From G963668605 sp963668605 (GTDB taxonomy: Bacteria > Acidobacteriota > Terriglobia > Bryobacterales > Bryobacteraceae): a stretch of 64,000 bases of DNA. Below the pieces are notes generated by a model. It did no database searches. It was not told the DNA's origin and worked only from the letters and a program-made list of their open reading frames with translations. This document shows positions 8,721-16,275 of the stretch, in pieces. Position numbers and translations under genes: made by a program. Location of the stretch: contig OY764903.1 of assembly GCA_963668605.1 (NCBI GenBank), forward strand, positions 4,712,001-4,776,000, given 5' to 3'. Each line of letters starts with the position of its first letter. Position 1 is the first letter of the stretch.

Positions 8721-9758
8721 CTAGACCGGCGGCGCTTCCGGGATGGAATCCGCCGTCGTAACGAAGGCGCGGTACTCGACGCGCACAGTCTTCCGGGCCG
8801 GAATCCAGCGATACGACGGCACTCCGAATAGACTCTTGCGTTCGATCATCTGGCGGCGCGTTTCCGGCATCGGAGAGACGCCGAACTCCATACCTCGCGT
8901 GATGGTCTTGCCGCCCCACGGCGCCGTCGTGCGGCAGCGGTTCTCTTCCCAGATGCCAAGCCACGGAAAGTCCGCTTTCTGCCACACGTAGCCGATGAGC
9001 ACTTTCGATTTCGGTGACCAAGCCAGGAAAAACGCATCCTTGCGCTTGGGATCCATCAGATGCGTCGAGAAGCCGCCGGAAACAGGCAGGTTCGTATAAT
9101 GGCGCAAATCGACCGTGCCAATGTGTTTGTGCGGGACGTGAGGCCAGTCGAACTCAGCGCCGGTCTTCATATAACCCTTGTCGCCGGCGAAATCGGACTC
9201 GGAAACTTTCGATCGCGTCGCCGAGGCGCGAAACTCGGTCACGCCCGGCTCTACGAAGGGAGCGCCCAGCGTGACATGCTGAGTCCATGCGATCGGGCGA
9301 TCACAGGCGGTCGGGTTTTCGACCGTCTCGACAATGTGCACTGTCGTGGGCGAAACAAACGAGATGCGCCGCTCAAAACGAAGTTGCGCTTGCGGGAATT
9401 CCGCGCGCGCGATAAGCGTGCCGCCTTCCGTGCTGATCTCGTAGGGCGCGACGGACGCTTCGCCGTGCACAGACAATCCGGCCGCTGCTTCGTCTTCCGA
9501 CGGCCCGCCGAAAATGTCCAAGCACAGGTTATGGCCCATGATGCCGGCAAGCAGTCTGCTCTCGGCATCAAGACCGTATTCCGGATGCTTCGCCGGATCG
9601 TAAGCCGACGGCTCGATGGAGGGCCATGGCGGCGTCCAAAGCGGATTGACACCGCTGGGCTTGTGCAGCAATTCAGCGATGTGGCCGCCCTCCACAAGAA
9701 CAGTCAGACGGAGAGAATCCGTCTCGATCTGGACAGCCTTCCGATTCCGGTAGTTCAC
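8721..9758 (-). CDS. Galactose-mutarotase-like fold protein (aldose 1-epimerase-like)
   Basis: 345 residues, with no signal peptide. The opening (AVQIETDSLRLTVLVEGGHIAELLHK) is the usual beta-strand start of mutarotase-fold proteins, and later segments (FERRISFVSPTTVHIVETVEN; MEFGVSPMPETRR) fit the beta-sandwich. No clear catalytic His/Glu pair of true aldose 1-epimerases was picked out, so activity is uncertain. It starts 15 bases after the stop of the Gfo/Idh gene (GTG at 9758; a TTG at 9770 is also possible), so it is the last gene of the aldolase-shell operon. Its TAG stop lies in the CTAG that bounds the hairpin element. Confidence 0.7.
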   Translation of the reverse strand: MNYRNRKAVQIETDSLRLTVLVEGGHIAELLHKPSGVNPLWTPPWPSIEPSAYDPAKHPEYGLDAESRLLAGIMGHNLCLDIFGGPSEDEAAAGLSVHGEASVAPYEISTEGGTLIARAEFPQAQLRFERRISFVSPTTVHIVETVENPTACDRPIAWTQHVTLGAPFVEPGVTEFRASATRSKVSESDFAGDKGYMKTGAEFDWPHVPHKHIGTVDLRHYTNLPVSGGFSTHLMDPKRKDAFFLAWSPKSKVLIGYVWQKADFPWLGIWEENRCRTTAPWGGKTITRGMEFGVSPMPETRRQMIERKSLFGVPSYRWIPARKTVRVEYRAFVTTADSIPEAPPV

Positions 9759-9773
9759 CGTGGCCCCCAATCC

Positions 9774-11162
9774 CTACGACTTCTTAACCGGCTTCTCCGG
9801 CCCCTTACCCATCTTGTCGATCTCATTGAAAAAGACGCGCCGGTCTTCGTCCATCGCCTTGTTCGAGAGCATCACCGCGATCGAGTCCGCCAGCCCGATT
9901 TCCAGGTTCGCCTTCGGCTTGCCCAGCGTGCGGCAGTCGTTGAAGAAGCTCTCCAACTCCGTCTCCACCGGGTTGCGGTCTTCGTCCGACACCATGATGC
10001 CCTTCGAATACAGCCAGCGCCGCGCGAACTTCATCTCGCGGTCGAGGAACGATTCCTTGCCCGTCACCTGATCCTTGTCCACCAGCAGCGGCAACCCGCG
10101 CGCCACCGCGCCCAGTGCAAACGTCGAACCCGCCGTCTTCGCCGTCTCCTTCTTTTCCTTGCCGTCGCTGAAGGTCGGCTTCTTCGCCTCGCGGTACCAC
10201 AGCGCCGTCGGCATCGTCGCCTCGCCGTCGCCTACCGTGATCTCCACGCACGCATCGGTGCCCATGATGCACTCGCCAAACTCCGGCCGCGTCGCACCCA
10301 AAAACGGCAGGTGCGCATTCGTCGTGATCGAACTGTAGACCAGCTTGCGCCCGCGCGAATACTGGTAGATCAGTTGGATATTGTCGTAAACGTCGCGCCC
10401 GTCTTTCCACGTGTCCAGCCCGCCCACGCCCAGCACCCATTGCGGCGTCTCGCCAAACATCCAGTCAGCGATGTCGATCTGGTGCGAAGCCAATTCCGCT
10501 GTCAATCCGCCCGAGAACTCCCGGTACAGCCGCCAGTTCAACGGATTCTGCTTGCCCGCTGGTTGCTTCATCACCCAGCCTGGATTGCGATGCCACTGCG
10601 CATGCACGTGCGTCACCGTGCCCAGCATGCCCTTCTGGATCATCTGCTTGACCGTCTGGTAAAACACGCTGTAGCGCCGCTGCAAGCCGACCTGCAAGAC
10701 CTGCTTGGGATGCTCGGCCACCAGCGCGCGCAGCGCATGCACCTCTTCGGGCTTGAACACCAGGCTCTTTTCGCAGAGCACATGCTTGCCCGCCAGCAGT
10801 GTGTCCTTGGTCACCGGAAAGTGCATGTAGAGCGGCACGGCGATGATCACGGCATCGACGTTCTTCTGCGAGAGCAGTTCGCGGTAGTCCTTGAACTTCG
10901 CCGGATTGGTGCCCGTAATCTGCGCCGCCTTATCGAGCGCCGCCTGGTTGATGTCGCACACCGCGACGCAACGCCCGTTGTCGATCTTGGTGAGATGCTT
11001 CAGCAGATAGGAGCCGCGGCCGCCGGTCCCGATCACGCCATACTGCATCTGGTTGTTGGCGGCTTTCACGGTCTGAATGAAGGGCGCGCCGGCCGCTAAA
11101 ACGGTGGCCGCGCCGGCGAGCTTGACTGCCTCGCGTCTAGTGATATCTGCGGAATTCGCCAT
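9774..11162 (-). CDS. Tat-exported Gfo/Idh/MocA family oxidoreductase
   Basis: 462 residues starting at ATG 11162, preceded by an AGG ribosome site (GAGGTAGGATC). A twin-arginine leader (ITRREAVKLAGAATVLAAG) ends near residue 30. The Rossmann motif is YGVIGTGGRGSYLLKHL, then the family's substrate/NAD loop CEKSLVFKPEEV (the usual EKP is changed to EKS). The C-terminal domain is large (QHxxD-like element near DWMFGETP). Such proteins oxidise or reduce sugars with tightly held NAD(P) in the periplasm. It lies 74 bases downstream of the shell gene and 15 upstream of the mutarotase-like gene. The EKP-to-EKS change may alter catalysis. Confidence 0.85.
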   Translation of the reverse strand: MANSADITRREAVKLAGAATVLAAGAPFIQTVKAANNQMQYGVIGTGGRGSYLLKHLTKIDNGRCVAVCDINQAALDKAAQITGTNPAKFKDYRELLSQKNVDAVIIAVPLYMHFPVTKDTLLAGKHVLCEKSLVFKPEEVHALRALVAEHPKQVLQVGLQRRYSVFYQTVKQMIQKGMLGTVTHVHAQWHRNPGWVMKQPAGKQNPLNWRLYREFSGGLTAELASHQIDIADWMFGETPQWVLGVGGLDTWKDGRDVYDNIQLIYQYSRGRKLVYSSITTNAHLPFLGATRPEFGECIMGTDACVEITVGDGEATMPTALWYREAKKPTFSDGKEKKETAKTAGSTFALGAVARGLPLLVDKDQVTGKESFLDREMKFARRWLYSKGIMVSDEDRNPVETELESFFNDCRTLGKPKANLEIGLADSIAVMLSNKAMDEDRRVFFNEIDKMGKGPEKPVKKS

Positions 11163-11236
11163 GATCCTACCTCGCAAAAGAGTATTAGAGATAAAAGGGG
11201 CCAGAAAACGCCCTCGCATTTGAGTCTATCTTGCCG

Positions 11237-11521
11237 TCAAAGTTTCGGCAACAACGACAGCACCGAACGCGAAGGGCTCGCGATCACGTGCGCCGCGATC
11301 AGCTTACCCAGAGCCCCGACGCGAGCCTTGCCCGCATCGATCGCGGCGGTCACGGCGGCGACATCGCCTTTGATGACCACCGTGATAAAGCCACCGCCGA
11401 GTTTCTCACGGGCCAGCACCTCGACGGCCGCTGTTTTCACGGCCGTGTCGATCGCCTCAAAGACAGCAGTGAAGCCTTGCGTTTCAATAAAGCCAACAGC
11501 GAAATCCGATTGCTCGCTCAT
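11237..11521 (-). CDS. Possible separately translated single-domain BMC shell protein (internal start)
   Basis: Inside the tandem shell gene an in-frame ATG at 11521 is preceded by a strong Shine-Dalgarno sequence (AAGGAG, 6 bases before the ATG). Translation from here gives 94 residues, MSEQSDFAVGF..., the normal length of a hexamer-forming BMC-H protein. The gene could therefore make both a two-domain and a one-domain shell subunit, or the long linker may be read-through of formerly separate genes. The site is seen directly; its use is inferred. Confidence 0.45.
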   Translation of the reverse strand: MSEQSDFAVGFIETQGFTAVFEAIDTAVKTAAVEVLAREKLGGGFITVVIKGDVAAVTAAIDAGKARVGALGKLIAAHVIASPSRSVLSLLPKL

Positions 11522-11869
11522 GTTGTTCTCCTTCTTCTTACGGGCCGGCGGAGGCGGGTTGTGCACGGTCGCCTGTCCCATAAGTGGGTTATAGTCGGGC
11601 CGCGCTTCATAGGCTGGCCGGGAGCCTTCGCCGGGCGCGGCGATCACATCGACGAGAGCTTCGACGCGCAGCGCTCCCGCCATAGCGGCGGCAACCTGCG
11701 TCGCGGCTTGCACAGCGCCGAGGGCGCCGGTCATCTTAATGCAGACGCCGGGCCGTTCGTTCAACTCCACTTGCAGCAAGCGGACGCTGGCGGACTTCTC
11801 CATCGCGTCGAGGATCAGCATGCCGGGCGACCAGCCGGAGACTTCGACGAGCGCCAACGCATCGCTCAC
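11237..11869 (-). CDS. Tandem bacterial microcompartment (BMC) shell protein
   Basis: 210 residues with two BMC domains. The first (about 3-75) contains ALVEVSGWSPGMLILDAME and later GVCIKMTGALGAVQAATQ. The second (about 120-205) contains FAVGFIETQGFTAVFEAID, GGFITVVIKGDVAAVTAAID and GKLIAAHVIASP. They are joined by a long proline-rich basic linker. BMC domains tile protein shells round enzymes with volatile or toxic intermediates. The GTG start overlaps the stop of the upstream aldolase by four bases (GTGA), so the two are translationally coupled. No pentamer vertex gene is present in the window, so the rest of a shell must be elsewhere. An internal start inside this gene is listed separately. 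Confidence 0.88.
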   Translation of the reverse strand: MSDALALVEVSGWSPGMLILDAMEKSASVRLLQVELNERPGVCIKMTGALGAVQAATQVAAAMAGALRVEALVDVIAAPGEGSRPAYEARPDYNPLMGQATVHNPPPPARKKKENNMSEQSDFAVGFIETQGFTAVFEAIDTAVKTAAVEVLAREKLGGGFITVVIKGDVAAVTAAIDAGKARVGALGKLIAAHVIASPSRSVLSLLPKL

Positions 11870-12879
11870 AGTGCGCCACGCTTCTCCAGCACCTGCAGCA
11901 CTTCAAAAACGATCTGGGAAATCTTGTCCTGGTCGGTAATGCGCGTGCGCGGCGCGCAACCCGAGGGTGGCGGATCTACGAGGCCAAAGTCGGCCAGGAT
12001 GCACTGGAGTACCTTTTGAAGCCCGCCGCGGTCCGATTGCTGCACCTTGCTGAGCGGCTGCCGGCTTTGACCGAAGTCGAAACCCCGCATTTCCGCGGCC
12101 GCGCGAAATCCGTCCGGGAACTCAAACGGGAGGAGCATCGCATCGAACAGTTCCAGAACGCGGTATTGCAGTTCCATGGCCTCGTCGATCTGGCCGGCAC
12201 GGCACAACTCGTAAATGCGGCGCGTGAGTTCCGGAACGACATTGCTGCTGGCGTTGGTCCCGCCGTCGCAGCCCGCCAGCAACATCGGCGCCAGCACGGC
12301 TTCCCATCCGGTGAGGAAGACGAAATCCGGACGCAGTGGGCGCACGGCGGCAATCATGCGCATCATGAACGCGAGATCGCCCGAGGAATCCTTGATACCA
12401 ATGATGCGTGGCAGTTCGGCCAGGCGGCGTATCGTCGGAACGTCGATCGGACTGGCGTACTTCGGGATGTTGTACAGCGTAACGTCGATGGGCGAGTTCC
12501 GCGCGATCTCCTCGAAGTAGGCGTACACCGACTCCGTGCTGAGGCGGAAATAGAACGGCGAGACAATCGCGACGGCCGCGGCGCCGTAGCCGGCATAGGT
12601 CTCGCAGGCTGCGAGCGTCTCTTTCACGTTGGCTTCGGCCGCCCCGGCGAGCACCGGGACGCGGCCACGCGTTTCGTCGCAAACAATCTTCACGATGAGC
12701 CTGCGCTCTTCGGCCGTGAAGCGCGTGAATTCGCCGGTCGAACCATTCGGATAGAGGCCATGCACGCCATGCTCAATCAACCAGGAGATGAAGCGGCGCA
12801 GTTCCGGCTCGTTGATGTGGTCCCGTCCGTCCAGAGGAACCAGCGTCGGAGTGAAGATGCCTTCGAGTCGTTTTGCCAT
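11866..12879 (-). CDS. DHDPS/KDG-aldolase family lyase with C-terminal encapsulation-peptide-like tail
   Basis: 337 residues from ATG 12879. The dihydrodipicolinate synthase family core is complete: GSTGEF at 46-51, the YNIP tyrosine at 136 and the Schiff-base lysine at 163 (GIKDSSG). The family usually ends near 295-300. This protein continues through a proline linker (DPPPSGCAPR) into an amphipathic helix (DKISQIVFEVLQVLEKRG, 318-335) of the kind that targets enzymes into microcompartments. The next gene, overlapping by 4 bases, is a shell protein, which supports encapsulation. The likely reaction is cleavage or formation of a 2-keto-3-deoxy sugar acid, releasing pyruvate and an aldehyde; the exact substrate is unknown. 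Confidence 0.85.
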   Translation of the reverse strand: MAKRLEGIFTPTLVPLDGRDHINEPELRRFISWLIEHGVHGLYPNGSTGEFTRFTAEERRLIVKIVCDETRGRVPVLAGAAEANVKETLAACETYAGYGAAAVAIVSPFYFRLSTESVYAYFEEIARNSPIDVTLYNIPKYASPIDVPTIRRLAELPRIIGIKDSSGDLAFMMRMIAAVRPLRPDFVFLTGWEAVLAPMLLAGCDGGTNASSNVVPELTRRIYELCRAGQIDEAMELQYRVLELFDAMLLPFEFPDGFRAAAEMRGFDFGQSRQPLSKVQQSDRGGLQKVLQCILADFGLVDPPPSGCAPRTRITDQDKISQIVFEVLQVLEKRGAL

Positions 12880-12965
12880 CGGAAAAGTGTGAGCTACGTT
12901 AGTCAGAATATCAGAGCCGGCCATGGCGGCACGCGTCACGGATGCTAGAATTCTGGATTACGCCG

Positions 12966-14711
12966 ATGACAGGACAAAGTCCAATCTTTCGCAAGCTGTT
13001 GTTTAGTGCGGTGCTGCTGATCGGCGTGACGCTGCTCGCCGTCGATTTCTATCTGACGCGTTATATGGACGGACACGAGACGGCACAGGCCGAGCGCCAA
13101 CTGGAAGCGCAGGGCGGGATTCTGATCGGCGAGATCGGCAGGATTCCTCCGGCGGAACTGGAGAACTGGGCGCGCCAGATACAGCAGCGCGTGCAAACCA
13201 GGATCACGATCATCGCAACCAGCGGCAAGGTACTCGCCGATTCCCAACACGACCCAGAGAGTATGGAGAACCACGCCGCGCGTCCCGAGGTCGTGCAGGC
13301 AATGAGCGGGCAGCGAGGCATTGCCCGGCGGCACAGTGCGACGCTCGACGTCGACTTCCTCTATCTGGCGCTACCCGCGCATGCAGACGGATTCGTGCTA
13401 CGCCTGGCAGTGCCCTTGGGCGAGATGCAGACGACCATCGCGGAGGTGCGGCGGCGGATCATGCTGGCATCACTGTTCGCGGCCGCGCTCTCACTGGTGG
13501 TGGCCTATCTGTTCGCGCGCGCGCTGAGCCGGCGCATCGGCAGAATTCAAGTGTTCGCGGATGGGCTATTGAACGCAAACTTTTCCAAGACGCTGGCGCC
13601 GGAACCGGCTGATGAGCTTGGGATGCTTGCCCGCTCGTTGAGCGGCGTGGCGGATCAGTTGAAGAACATGCTCGACGCCCTGCGGCTGGAAGCGTCACGC
13701 CGGGAGGCGATTCTCGCGAGCATGTTAGACGGCGTGCTGGCCGTCGATAGCGAGATGCGTGTGACATTTTGCAACGGTGCATTCGCACGCGCAGTGGGTG
13801 CGTCGATGCCCATAGCCGAGCGCCTGCCGCTGCTTGAGTTGCTACACGACCCGGCCTTCCTCGGCTCACTGATGCGCGTGCTAGTGACGGGCGAACCAAT
13901 TCGACAGCGGCTCATGCTGGCGCACTCCGCGGGGCGTGTGTTTGAGGTACAGGCGTCGCCGCTCGACGACCGGGTGCGGCGCGGCGTGATCGCGATCTTC
14001 CACGATATTACAGAGATTGAACGGCTCGAGCGGGTTCGCCGGGATTTTGTCGCCAACGTGTCGCACGAGTTGCGAACTCCGCTCGCTGCCATACGCGGCT
14101 ACGCCGAGACGCTGCTCGACGGCGCACTCGAAGACCCGGGCAACAACGCCAAGTTCGTTCAAGTGATCCACTCGCAGGCGGTCCGGCTCAACAATATTGC
14201 CGCCGATCTGCTGGTGCTTTCTGAACTGGAATCAGAAAAGGCGCGCCCCGCACCAGAGCGTATTTCGATCCGCGATGCCGTGGAGACCGCGCTGCGTACC
14301 GTCGAGTCGGCCGCGGGCGTTCACGACGTGCGCCTTTCGGCCGGAGACTGCGGAGACGCGGCGATCGCCGGGAATCGGATTCGCCTCGAACAGGCCCTGG
14401 TAAACCTGTTGGATAACGCCGTGAAATTCAACAAGCCAGGCGGCGAAGTGCGCCTCGACGTCGCTCGCTCGGGCGATGGCAAGGTAGCAATCACGATTCG
14501 CGATACGGGCAGCGGAATTCCTGAGGAGGACATTCCCCGGATTTTCGAGAGGTTCTATCGAACGGATAAAGCACGCTCGCGCGCGGTCGGCGGGACCGGA
14601 TTGGGGCTCTCGATCGTGAGGCACGTCACCGAGAGCATGGGCGGTACGGTGGCCGTGGAGAGTCAACTGGGGAGCGGATCCACGTTCACGCTGCTGTTCC
14701 CGGAGGCATAA
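12966..14711 (+). CDS. PhoR-like sensor histidine kinase
   Basis: 581 residues from ATG 12966 (an ATG at 12942 adds 8). The order is: N-terminal membrane helix (LLFSAVLLIGVTLLAVDFYL), periplasmic sensor stretch, second helix (MLASLFAAALSLVVAYLFARAL), HAMP-like linker, PAS domain (LASMLDGVLAVDSEMRVTFCN), HisKA with the phospho-accepting histidine in VSHELRTPLAAIRGY, and a HATPase domain with NLLDNAVKFNKPGG, DTGSGIPEEDI and GTGLGLSIVRHV. This is the PhoR layout, normally responding to phosphate limitation with PhoB. No response regulator lies next to it. A porin follows, with a Pho-box-like site between them. Confidence 0.85.
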   Translation: MTGQSPIFRKLLFSAVLLIGVTLLAVDFYLTRYMDGHETAQAERQLEAQGGILIGEIGRIPPAELENWARQIQQRVQTRITIIATSGKVLADSQHDPESMENHAARPEVVQAMSGQRGIARRHSATLDVDFLYLALPAHADGFVLRLAVPLGEMQTTIAEVRRRIMLASLFAAALSLVVAYLFARALSRRIGRIQVFADGLLNANFSKTLAPEPADELGMLARSLSGVADQLKNMLDALRLEASRREAILASMLDGVLAVDSEMRVTFCNGAFARAVGASMPIAERLPLLELLHDPAFLGSLMRVLVTGEPIRQRLMLAHSAGRVFEVQASPLDDRVRRGVIAIFHDITEIERLERVRRDFVANVSHELRTPLAAIRGYAETLLDGALEDPGNNAKFVQVIHSQAVRLNNIAADLLVLSELESEKARPAPERISIRDAVETALRTVESAAGVHDVRLSAGDCGDAAIAGNRIRLEQALVNLLDNAVKFNKPGGEVRLDVARSGDGKVAITIRDTGSGIPEEDIPRIFERFYRTDKARSRAVGGTGLGLSIVRHVTESMGGTVAVESQLGSGSTFTLLFPEA

Positions 14712-14720
14712 TGTTTCAAT

Positions 14721-14738
14721 TGTCATCACTTTGTAACA
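14721..14738 (+). promoter_or_regulatory. Candidate Pho-box-like direct repeat
   Basis: Two heptamers, TGTCATC and TGTAACA, are separated by four bases (ACTT). This is the spacing of PhoB boxes, whose consensus heptamer is near TGTCATA. It sits between the PhoR-like kinase and the porin, 43 bases before the porin start. A weak promoter follows (TTGACT at 14744). The match is short and the link to PhoB is inferred. Confidence 0.3.
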
Positions 14739-14781
14739 TGAATTTGACTGTTTAGTAATCCTCTGATGCTAGTTTTGTAAC

Positions 14782-16269
14782 GTGGTTGCAAACTGGATCG
14801 CGGCTAGAGCAAGAATCCTTACCCGGTTAGGAACCGGCGCCCTGCTCTGGGTACTTTGTTGCGCCAGCCCAGCCGCATACGGGTCCGAAGCCGGAGAGAT
14901 CGAGGCCCTACGCTCTGAACTGGCCGCGCAGAAGGCTCAGATCGAGAAACTGCAATCCGCTTTGGACGCACAGAGCAAGCTGCTCGACCGTCTCTCCGCG
15001 CAGGCTCAGCCGGCGCCGGTGCAGAGCGTGCTCACGGCCGTGGAGACGCCATCGGCAAGCGTATCCGGATTTAAGTTTAGTGGCGATTTCCGCTACCGAC
15101 TCGACGCACAGTTACGCTCTGGTAATGAAGTGGCCGCTCCGCTGCAGAACGTCCGCAGCCGCTATCGCGTAAGACTGAACGTCGACAAACAGATCGACCC
15201 GCGGTTCCAGTTCCACCTGCAACTCTCCACCGGTCCATCCAGCAATGCCATCACAAACGACCAAGACATGGCGGCGACCGTCGCCAAGCATCCCATCGCC
15301 ATCTCCGAAGCCTACATCGACTATCGTTTAAATGCGAAGGTCGCACTGCGCGGTGGCCGCATGGAAGAGGTCTTCGCCGACAACACGCGTTTTTTGTGGG
15401 ACGATGACTTGCGTTTCAACGGTTTTCAACAGGCGGTGCGGGTACCGCTGGGCGGCAATTCGCTGGGGCTGACCAATCTGGAACTCCGGGCTGGCGAATA
15501 TTTCTTGAGCAATCCGGGGGTGTTCGTGCTCGCGCCCACTTCGCCCTTTGTCGCGGCGGGCTATCAGCCGGGAGGGAAGGTGCGCGACGCCAACCTGTTC
15601 CACCCCGGCGCTATCCTGCACGGCCGGTTGGGTTCCGGATGGAGCTATCAGATTCTGGCCACCGCGGAGTTGTACCGCAATGCCGATCAGATTCAACTCG
15701 GCTCGACGGCCGCGGGATCGTGGGCCGTCGTTGGCTCCGCGATCGGAGTCGCGCTGCCGTATGGCTTGAACGGCACAGGAAATGCTACGACAGTTCCGGA
15801 CGGTGCGCGCTACAACGCCTCGCATTTCCAGATAGCCCATGCCGGTTACCGGCTGGAACGCAAGGGCATACGCATCGGCGGCCGCGAAATGCCGGCATAT
15901 CTCGACTTGCAGGGTTCCAGAAACCTCGGAAGTGGGTATCTGCGCAACGCGTTCATGGCAACCGTGAATCTTGGTCGCGTACACGACGCCGGTGACATGC
16001 GCCTACTCTACCAATACGCGATCAAGGACGCCAACTCGATGATCTCCCAGTTCACCGACGACGATCTGGGCACCTGCTCCGGCGTGAACATTGCCGTCCA
16101 TGGTTTTCGCTTTGACCTCGGCTTGACCCGCTTTCTGCAATTCCAGAACCTTTTCTTCGTGCAGGATCCGCGGCGTGGCAACGATCCGGCACGACATTTT
16201 TACGTCCCGCTGCAGCGTGGAGCGAACACCACATTCCGCTATCTGGGACAACTCGCCTTCAGCTTCTGA
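14782..16269 (+). CDS. Outer-membrane porin-like protein with N-terminal coiled coil
   Basis: 495 residues with a GTG start. A signal peptide (GTGALLWVLCCASPAAYGS) is followed by a coiled coil of about 40 residues (EIEALRSELAAQKAQIEKLQ), a Pro/Ala linker, and alternating beta-strands ending in an aromatic residue (YLGQLAFSF), typical of outer-membrane barrels. The KFSGDFRYRLDAQLR start of the barrel resembles 'putative porin' and phosphate-selective porin families. It probably forms a channel, perhaps anchored to peptidoglycan through the coiled coil. The location after a PhoR-like kinase and a Pho-box-like repeat suggests phosphate or anion uptake, as inference only. Confidence 0.78.
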   Translation: MVANWIAARARILTRLGTGALLWVLCCASPAAYGSEAGEIEALRSELAAQKAQIEKLQSALDAQSKLLDRLSAQAQPAPVQSVLTAVETPSASVSGFKFSGDFRYRLDAQLRSGNEVAAPLQNVRSRYRVRLNVDKQIDPRFQFHLQLSTGPSSNAITNDQDMAATVAKHPIAISEAYIDYRLNAKVALRGGRMEEVFADNTRFLWDDDLRFNGFQQAVRVPLGGNSLGLTNLELRAGEYFLSNPGVFVLAPTSPFVAAGYQPGGKVRDANLFHPGAILHGRLGSGWSYQILATAELYRNADQIQLGSTAAGSWAVVGSAIGVALPYGLNGTGNATTVPDGARYNASHFQIAHAGYRLERKGIRIGGREMPAYLDLQGSRNLGSGYLRNAFMATVNLGRVHDAGDMRLLYQYAIKDANSMISQFTDDDLGTCSGVNIAVHGFRFDLGLTRFLQFQNLFFVQDPRRGNDPARHFYVPLQRGANTTFRYLGQLAFSF

Positions 16270-16275
16270 ACGCAG

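Larger units (their letters stand above)
6694..8724. mobile_element. Hairpin-rich palindromic (MITE-like) element bounded by CTAG, interrupted by a group II intron
   Basis: CTAG occurs at both edges (6694-6697 and 8721-8724). Inside are imperfect terminal inverted repeats: TGTACTGC on the left and TGTAGTGC as the reverse complement on the right, both followed by CAATA. An outer stem pairs 6727-6732 (GGGGGG) with 8677-8682. Within it are four short hairpins: 6732-6749, 6750-6769, 6775-6785 with 8652-8656 (split by the intron), and 8660-8677. Without the intron the element is about 157 bases and encodes nothing. Both flanking convergent genes stop within the CTAG copies, which suggests a 4-base target duplication. 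A folded bidirectional terminator is the alternative. Confidence 0.65.

Noticed and set aside
9060..11099. A 679-residue open frame on the plus strand opposite the Gfo/Idh and mutarotase-like genes
   Set aside because: It is rich in Arg/His/Gln, has no recognisable motif and lies antisense to two well-supported genes; this is the usual result of high GC and codon bias.
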